Positions 59,201-64,000 of a stretch of 64,000 bases of DNA are shown one piece after another. Under the pieces are notes generated by a model. It saw only the letters and a program-made list of their open reading frames with translations, was not told where the DNA came from and searched no databases. The stretch is taken from contig OX621234.1 of the NCBI GenBank assembly GCA_951640165.1, positions 7,383,001-7,447,000 of the forward strand. Reading direction: 5' to 3'. A program made the position numbers and the translations under genes. This DNA is from Pseudoips prasinana. Lineage: Eukaryota; Arthropoda; Insecta; Lepidoptera; Nolidae. Each line of letters starts with the position of its first letter. The stretch's first letter is position 1.

Positions 59201-62115
59201 AAGAAGGGATTTAACAAGAGAATCCGAATATTGATCTGTCAGTGTGTATGGCTGTATGTGTGTATCCGGGATCGGCAGAGAATGCTGGTTCAAGACCCAC
59301 CGTACGATAAAATTTATGATATCTGATTTTTGAGTAAGCTCTTGAAATATGAATATGGATATTTCTGTTAGTCTATTTCTTAATTAAGACTAAGTTTTCT
59401 ATATGTATTCAAATAATGTTTGTCTGTATGTCCTTTATATAATCGCAAACTATGCATTTGATCTTAAGATGATATTCATTTAAGTATTGTGCATGAGCCC
59501 CTGAATGTTTCTGAGTTAATACGACCAATCTTCGACAGATGGCGCCAATATTAATCAATGTGTTTTGTTTTTTTAATTAGTTGCATAGCAACGCGCGCAC
59601 GGTACAGTTAGTACTGAATAAAAATCTAAGCAGCTGTTCTGACTTTTTTTAAATAATTTTGAAGTTAAATAATTTTTTTAATCAAATGCACTCGCAAATA
59701 TGACGAACTCTTAGTAATTAATCAACAAATTCGCAACTTTATTAACAAAAGCACAGCTGTCAAAATCGCATACTGCATCAAGATCATCATTAAGGCGCTG
59801 TTTATGGCAATTTTCCTCATTGGAATAAGGCCGAATTTAATTAGGATATCTTAATGAGAAATGTCTAAATAGAAATTTAAAACTATTTTAATATCTTTAC
59901 AATTAATATGCAAATAACTTTAACTTAAAGTTAACTCTTTTATAACAACTAATTTGTATATGAAACAATTGAGAAATCACTTAACATACATAAAAACATA
60001 CATACACTGTATTTGATAACTTCCTTTTATAATTACAAGATGTTTAATAACTGTTTATACGTACTAGGAAAGTACGGAACTAAGTAGGAGACAATATGTA
60101 ATTAGAAAATTTAATTACATATTGTCTCCTACTTAGCTATCAATCAAAAATCGTCACACATAACTAAGCGGCTTCGATGTATTGAAACGACTATATTTAT
60201 TACCCACGTGGGAGTCGAAATTTGTGAACATAGGGTTCCGTACAGTAAGTAATTTTATATTATGTTGCAAAAGTAGTACTACAAAAATATGCTTCTGAAT
60301 GTAGCCATACATTTAGCCTTTTTAGCCTTAAATATTTTATGAATTCGCTCAAACAAAGAATACGCATACTCACGTAGCTAAGCTGTGAATTTACATCACT
60401 CGAATATAGGTTATATTTTTTCTTATGATGCTTTCTGAAATTCGCCTCAGATCTAATCTTTTGCAGAAACCCTCGACTATACAAAGGTTGTCGTCTCAAT
60501 TCTTCGTCTACTACATATGACGGAACTACTGATAGGTGCGCACAGCTCGAACCCACTGTAACTGGCCGCTGCCCAGCCAGGATCAATTGCAGTAGGCACT
60601 TAACCTCACCAGCCATACCTCGGTGGACTTCATCGATGTATAGGAGGCTTATTCCTCGCCTGGTCAGTACCTGCGAATTTCAAAATCACCGTGAATCATA
60701 GTGCTACAAAGTTGTCTCCATTTACAAATAAATCATGGACACAGTACAGTCCTCACATGGGATCTGTTAATAAAAGCTATGGTGACATTAAAACAGCATA
60801 AGATTACTTAAAATCGTTTGATAGAAAGTCCCTTGGTGAGCTTGGTCCCCTTGACCGCGCTCCACTAGGCTTCTACAAAAATAAGTTAACCATCACAAAA
60901 AAACGTTAATCTAGTATAATAATATAGTTTTAAAATCCAAGAAGGAAATATAGGAGTAGGTTTATGTGCGGCAATGCCTTCGTTACACACCGCACATTCA
61001 ATATTTTGTACGAACGTAGATAGGGTATGATTTCGACGCAATTAATCATAGGTATACGTTGTTTGTAATGACGTTTCTGAGACTGAAGTCACGGTGGAAA
61101 GATCAAATTCGTTGTACCGATTTGTAGGGCTCAATTTGCAGTATTTTTCCTTAAATTATTCTTTCTTGTAATGGGGTGTTTAGTGGAGATAGGATCCTCA
61201 ACCACTACTCCGAAGCGTCTTTGATGTAAGAAATTGGAGAGCACTTTCATGATGTGAGAGGGCCGTATTGCTGAGAGCTTGTACTCGTATATCAAGCCCT
61301 CGTTCTACAATACCACAACATCGTATTCCTGCTTATTCACAGCCGTCGCTAGATCATGTAGTACCGCTGGAGACTGGTGGAGTGTTCCGCCCGTACATGA
61401 TCTAGCGACGGCTGTGTGTTCCGGTCTGGGAGTGATGTGTGGCGCCAAACGCTGCAACATGAGCTATTCGCCAACCTTGAAGATAGTGGGAAGAAGGTGA
61501 TTCTTCAAATTCTTCCCCCAGGTGGCGCGACGGAGGGAAGAAGTTGGTGGGAGTTATCGGCGAGCCGCGAAAGTGTGTTCCTGCTCAGGGCGGAATTCAA
61601 TCCACTCACAAACATCAACTGATGCAAATAAAATCAGCCATCTTTACCCACTGAATTAGGCTTAAACCAGGAGCTGACGTGGTTTTACTTAGTCACCGCA
61701 TAGACGCGGTAAAAATAAATCTGGTTCTTAAATGAAAATATTGATAACCCACGGCTAAGCGGCCAGCTTATATTAAAGGAACATTTTTAAATAAGACTGG
61801 TTCAAGGCTATGGTTCATACTTAGAGCACAAGCTTTGAGGATGCTACGTGATGAATCAAACCTTCTTAGCTCTATTCGTATCAATCTATGTGTAGAGAAG
61901 AGGGTGAAAATAGTGTGATACAGCACTTACCGTAAATGATTCAGATGTGCGCTCAACCCGATGCCGGCCTATGTACCAAACTGTGTAAATTAAGCCTTTG
62001 TCGGGCACTCCAAACGTCACGTCAAAAACAACTTTTGCGCCGACGCATGCTACAACGGACATCAGTTGCGAATATACTGGTATCGGCGCCATATTATCGT
62101 ATATCTCTGGTCGTT
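51842..62115 (-). CDS. Ig-FN3-kinase protein, obscurin/twitchin class (8 exons, partial)
   Basis: Exons on the minus strand: 62115-61931, 60670-60374, 57851-57772, 57251-57126, 55859-55666, 54219-53784, 53116-52781, 52133-51842. All junctions are GT-AG and all phases match, giving 648 continuous codons: Ig-like domain, basic linker, FN3-like domain, then a full CAMK/titin-like kinase. The N terminus (phase 1 entry) and the end after the kinase (GTAAGT donor, phase 0) were not found; the first exon must lie between 62116 and 63932 unless this is part of a longer, rearranged gene. The kinase motif DFG is NFG, so it is likely a scaffold rather than an enzyme. It points towards the plus-strand Ig/FN3 gene. 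Confidence 0.82.
52488..52760. mobile_element. RTE-tail-related repeat and MITE fragment
   Basis: CAGCCATAGTACGTCTACAG CTGGACAAAAGCC and ATGGCATAGTCGCCATGCTT at 52488-52640, then at 52660-52757 a fragment of the MITE at 8699-8911 (AAAGCCGATATAACGAATTA). Lies in a kinase intron. Confidence 0.5.
52781..53116 (-). CDS. Kinase gene exon: catalytic loop and activation segment
   Basis: C completes the Tyr codon of VMEY. It encodes SWGGDLLDRIMENDTTERNV, YMKQICEALQYMHSMCIAHL DLKPENI (catalytic loop with H-x-D present), then IKIINFGLAR with Asn in place of the Mg-binding Asp (codon AAT at 52929-52927), YASVDYASPEVL (SPE for APE) and SDMWTVGVVTYVL. A GAT-to-AAT change alone explains the lost Asp. Confidence 0.9.
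53784..54219 (-). CDS. Kinase gene exon: linker and kinase N-lobe
   Basis: Acceptor TTTACTTCCCATTTCAACTAG, then TT completes a Val codon. It encodes NCWAQKFPSPPLLTRYSEDV, IQRLWFSYRRYMNTKFLKNI, then the kinase from VYRRLYQKITNTVGSFGKVS: a Gly loop with its first Gly replaced by Thr, RRGKIFAAKPIA (Lys of the VAIK motif present), EYQIMLMLEHPHIVPLLDAF (alpha-C Glu) and TYFMLVME. Phase 2 exit at GTATGT. Confidence 0.88.
55093..55308 (+). mobile_element. tRNA-derived SINE, second family
   Basis: GACGGGCCTGTGGCGTGGTT GGTGAATGC head, GTGGGTTCGATTCCCACCC B box, CCATAGTACAAACTCTGCTT body and GTCCCGGGATATCATTAT end; same family as 3336-3582. Confidence 0.7.
55310..55635 (+). mobile_element. Non-autonomous Helitron, family A
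   Basis: TCTATACATATAATAAAATC to GCGGAGCACAGCTAG. It abuts the SINE on its left and stops 25 bp from the splice donor of the FN3-like exon at 55666, in antisense orientation to that gene. Confidence 0.75.
55666..55859 (-). CDS. Kinase gene exon: FN3-like domain
   Basis: Acceptor TATTTTCCAG; G completes a Trp codon. It encodes VSAERRVNTWFIVKLELTTG, ELIEVGRSSRPRFRVYDVVS and LLQISTVDGQSPSEDRTISF. The F-R-V-Y and S-T-V-D-G-x-S-P-S patterns correspond to strands F-G of an FN3 domain, though diverged. Phase 1 exit at GTGAGT. Confidence 0.78.
55990..57120. other. Intron with simple repeats
   Basis: (TA)n at 56168-56200, a C run of 16 at about 56645-56660 and (GT)n at 56720-56765. No gene seen. Confidence 0.6.
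57126..57251 (-). CDS. Kinase gene exon: linker/FN3 N-terminal part
   Basis: Acceptor TTTATCCCACAG, one base completes a codon. It encodes FHDGFMFLQTELNGKTSSKE, LMVYEEKAETAALPSNYFVF DW. It exits in phase 2 at GTAAGT, and the split TGG Trp fits the next exon exactly. Function of this stretch unknown. Confidence 0.75.
57772..57851 (-). CDS. Kinase gene exon: short linker
   Basis: 80 bp between acceptor TTGATTTCGCAG and donor GTAAGT. It encodes AELQNIPGPSRNANVGTNDL LSIVFS, entering in phase 0 and leaving in phase 2, as both neighbours require. Its support comes from splice sites and phase only. Confidence 0.6.
57965..58195 (+). mobile_element. RTE-like LINE fragment
   Basis: GAACCGGAAGACGCAGTGCG and GACCGATGATCTTGTGCGGG correspond to the C-terminal RTE segment (RWTDDLVRVA) also seen, on the other strand, at 17411-17690. 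Confidence 0.5.
58250..58428 (+). mobile_element. Non-autonomous Helitron, family B
   Basis: TCACACTAATATTACAAAAG start and AAGCCGCGGGGGCACAG end (CTAG mutated). Confidence 0.6.
58430..60370. other. Intron with repeat fragments only
   Basis: 58900-59090 and 59290-59330 carry short dispersed blocks (TTCGGCGGGTCTTGAACTAG; GACGATTAAACCTACGATTT) shared with 19755-20110 and 54940-55030. 60080-60136 is a hairpin listed separately. No gene. Confidence 0.45.
60080..60136. repeat. Perfect inverted duplication, 25-bp arms
   Basis: 60080-60104 (CTAAGTAGGAGACAATATGT AATTA) and 60112-60136 are perfect complements with a 7-bp spacer. Confidence 0.9.
60374..60670 (-). CDS. Kinase gene exon: Ig C-terminal half and basic linker
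   Basis: Acceptor GAAATTCGCAG. It encodes VLTRRGISLLYIDEVHRGMA GEVKCLLQLI (Ig strands E-F-G with C after G-E-V-K), then QRPVTVGSSCAHLSVVPSYV and a very basic linker (RKHHKKKYNLYSSDVNSQLS Y). Exactly 99 codons in phase 0-0; donor GTGAGT. Confidence 0.75.
60680..61925. other. Intron, no gene seen (one hairpin)
   Basis: Mostly non-repetitive. The inverted duplication at 61338-61416 is listed separately. Short open frames at 61279-61622 show no family resemblance. Confidence 0.45.
61338..61416. repeat. Perfect inverted duplication, 23-bp arms, 33-bp spacer
   Basis: 61338-61360 (CACAGCCGTCGCTAGATCAT GTA) and 61394-61416 are perfect complements. Confidence 0.9.
61931..62115 (-). CDS. Kinase gene exon: Ig N-terminal half
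   Basis: Acceptor TTTTATTTTCAG, AA completes a codon. It encodes RPEIYDNMAPIPVYSQLMSV, VACVGAKVVFDVTFGVPDKG and LIYTVWYIGRHRVERTSESF T: the V-x-F-D-V and W-Y-I-x-x-H pattern of an Ig-like domain with Phe/Asp in place of the B-strand Cys. Phase 0 exit at GTAAGT. The upstream exon was not found. Confidence 0.78.
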
Positions 62116-62157
62116 CTGAAAATAAAACAATTAACCAATGATATTATATATATAAAA

Positions 62158-63168
62158 GAGGCCAAGTGCGAGTCGGACTCGCCCATGAAGGGTTCCATAG
62201 CAACAAGTATTTCAGTTGATTAAATGATGGGATGATGAATGATGATGTTATAACGGTGTGTATATACCAGCGCGACCATATTTTAAATATCGGTTACTAT
62301 GAACGTAAAGTATCTTGCATAAAATATTATCATTGCAATTAACATTATTTGTATATATCGTTGAACATCTCTGGAAGTACTCACTGAAAAAATATATATA
62401 TTTATTCCTAACCCATGACAAAGGGTTAGGGCAAATAATTTGTGTGTTAAGTAAAGCGAGGCGAATGGTAGTTATTGGAGATAGAAAGGGAGAGCGTTAC
62501 GTTTGGTATCTTACTGTGGGGGCAAGAGGGATAGATAAGAGCACACATTTTTACTGTTTCGTGTGGTCTAAAGAACACTCATTTTTAGGGTTCCGTAGCC
62601 AAATGGCAAAAACGGAACCCTTATAGATTCGTCATGTCTGTCTGTCTGTCCGTCCGTATGTCACAGCCACTTTTTTTCCGAAACTATAAGAGCTGTACCG
62701 TTGAAACTTCGTAAGTGGATGTATTCTGTGAACCGCATTAAGATTTTTACACAAAAATTTAAAAGGAACAATAATTTTGGGGGGTCGCCATACATAGAAC
62801 TGAAACACAAATTTTTTTTTTCATCGTATCCATACAATTGTGTGTTTATAGATAGGTCTTCAAAAATGATATTGAAGTTTCTAATATAATTTTTTTCTAA
62901 ACGGAATAGTTTGCGCGAGAGACACTTCCAAAGTGGTAAAATGAGTGGTCACCCCTGTAACTTGTAAAATAAGAGAATCATAAAACTAAAAAAAATATAT
63001 GATGTACATCTACCATGGAAACTAACAACGAAAATTGGTTTGAAAGAGATCTAGCAAGTAGTTTTTTTTAATACGTCATAAACCGCAATTTGCTTTCATT
63101 TAATCAACTGAAATACTTGCTGCTACGGAACCCTTCATGTGCGAGTCCGACTCGCACTTGGCCAGTTT
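62158..63168. mobile_element. Dispersed element with about 68-bp inverted ends
   Basis: GGCCAAGTGCGAGTCGGACT CGCCCATGAAGGG at 62158 and its complement ending at 63168, continuing through TATTTCAGTTGATTAAATGA. The interior 62590-63090 (GGGTTCCGTAGCCAAATGGC, TGTCTGTCTGTCCGTCCGTA) is a repeat common in Lepidoptera. 62230-62585 looks like extra inserted DNA. Non-coding. Confidence 0.7.
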
Positions 63169-63932
63169 TTTTAAGTAAAATTTCTATAGGCACGCTTGAC
63201 TTGGGCAGTACGCTGGTGAATGCGTGAGGAGAGCGTTACGAAAATTGTGATCGTGAGAGTTACGTTTCGTATATTACTATAGGGAAGGAGGGGCGAGCGC
63301 ACATATTTTTCTCACTTACTCTCATAGGCAATTTTGAACTTTTACATCAGACTATACTACTGTGTTTATTAGACACGCATACATGACATTTGCAGTAGAC
63401 ATGATATAAAGTTTTTTTGTCAAGGTCTCTCTTACACATTGCAACTCCTGGCACACCATTAAATGATACTGAGCGGTGAGGCGCAGGTAGGTATGTCCTA
63501 TGATATTGCTTCGACTGTCTTGGACCCCGCAACAAATTTACTCAGAAAGAAACAAAGAGGAGTTAGAAAAAAGTAGTTCCACTTCCCCCCAGAGCAAAGT
63601 GGGAGACAGAATTATATAACGAGGTTATAGCCTCATAAAACGAGAGAAATTCCATTTTGCCGGCTGCAAAAGCACCAAGGGTCCTTTCAAATTAACTGTT
63701 GTACTTTATTCCAATAGAGAATATAATAGAGAAAATTTTATTTACTTTTTCCATAAAAAGGTTAAAAGTTAAAACATAAATTACGACCAAAATATAAACA
63801 CAAAACATTTAAAATATAGTATTCATATCAATTTCATTATATATCTATCCTAAAAACTAATTATTTCTAAGAAAACTAAATATAAAATAAAACTATAATG
63901 CTAATATAAACTAAATTAAATAAACTAACTAA

Positions 63933-64000
63933 CTAAAGGCAATCCAAAAGGCGCTCCGCATCGGCATCAAAGGGTATCGTGCCCAGAAGACTAGCGGCAT
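63933..64000 (-). CDS. Last 21 codons of an unidentified minus-strand gene
   Basis: The minus strand reads AASLLGTIPFDADAERLLDC L then TAG at 63935-63933. The composition and higher GC than the flanking DNA suggest a true C terminus. The frame is open to the window edge. An AATAAA on the minus strand lies near 63737. Family not recognised. It would place an independent gene upstream of the kinase gene. Confidence 0.5.
   Translation of the reverse strand, partial: AASLLGTIPFDADAERLLDCL

Noticed and set aside
63380..63460. A 33-bp minus-strand exon (acceptor CACCGCTCAG, donor GTAAGAG) as the missing first exon of the kinase gene
   Set aside because: Splice-like motifs alone are weak at this length, and no start codon or domain feature supports it.

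Overview
This is eukaryotic, AT-rich insect DNA, almost certainly from a moth or butterfly (Lepidoptera). The coding exons are short, bounded by GT-AG introns, and separated by introns full of transposable elements. The repeats are of kinds I associate with Lepidoptera: short non-autonomous Helitrons ending in CTAG, tRNA-derived SINEs, RTE-like LINE tails ending in (ATG)n, and a repeat with GGCCAAGTGCGAGTCGGACT ends. No rRNA, free-standing tRNA gene, CRISPR array or bacterial-type operon was seen.

Two muscle-type genes form the unique part of the window. On the plus strand, thirteen exons from 84 to 22423 join with correct codon phase throughout. They encode the last 913 residues of a giant immunoglobulin/fibronectin-III protein of the obscurin (Unc-89)/titin/twitchin type: seven Ig domains (the first one cut by the window edge), one FN3 domain, a Ser/Pro/Arg linker and a short tail. 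On the minus strand, eight phase-compatible exons from 62115 down to 51842 encode 648 residues: an Ig-like domain, a linker, an FN3-like domain and a complete CAMK/titin-like kinase domain. In the kinase the DFG motif reads NFG, so it is probably a pseudokinase. The two genes converge. Ig-FN3-kinase order is the hallmark of the obscurin/twitchin class, so the pair may be related or parts of a rearranged locus. Another minus-strand gene ends at 63933, with only its last 21 codons inside the window. A possible minus-strand terminal exon lies in the first intron at 1194-1353.

The 29 kb between the two genes (about 22.4-51.8 kb) is a transposon graveyard. It holds a tandem array with a period near 327 bp (24.1-25.3 kb); a CR1/jockey-like LINE ORF1 with an esterase-like part (30.8-31.9 kb, plus); a minus-strand CR1/jockey-like LINE with ORF1 remnant, endonuclease and RT (33.4-37.0 kb); a mariner (38.5-39.8 kb); an IS630/Tc1-like transposase fragment (40.4-40.8 kb); a plus-strand CR1-like RT (41.6-44.0 kb) split by an RTE-like LINE with a 15-bp target duplication (44.06-45.59 kb); and a 4.9-kb DIRS-like tyrosine-recombinase retrotransposon with inverted terminal repeats (46.0-51.0 kb).

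Other notable structure: two nearly identical, intact cecropia-type mariners in opposite orientation 23 kb apart, one inside an intron of the plus gene; four copies of one 135-bp MITE; a 134-bp GC-rich minisatellite inside a repeat whose second copy lies on the other side of exon 8; and at least nine unrelated long, near-perfect inverted duplications (hairpins), one of which interrupts a once-coding LINE frame and so shows that such duplications arise as insertions.
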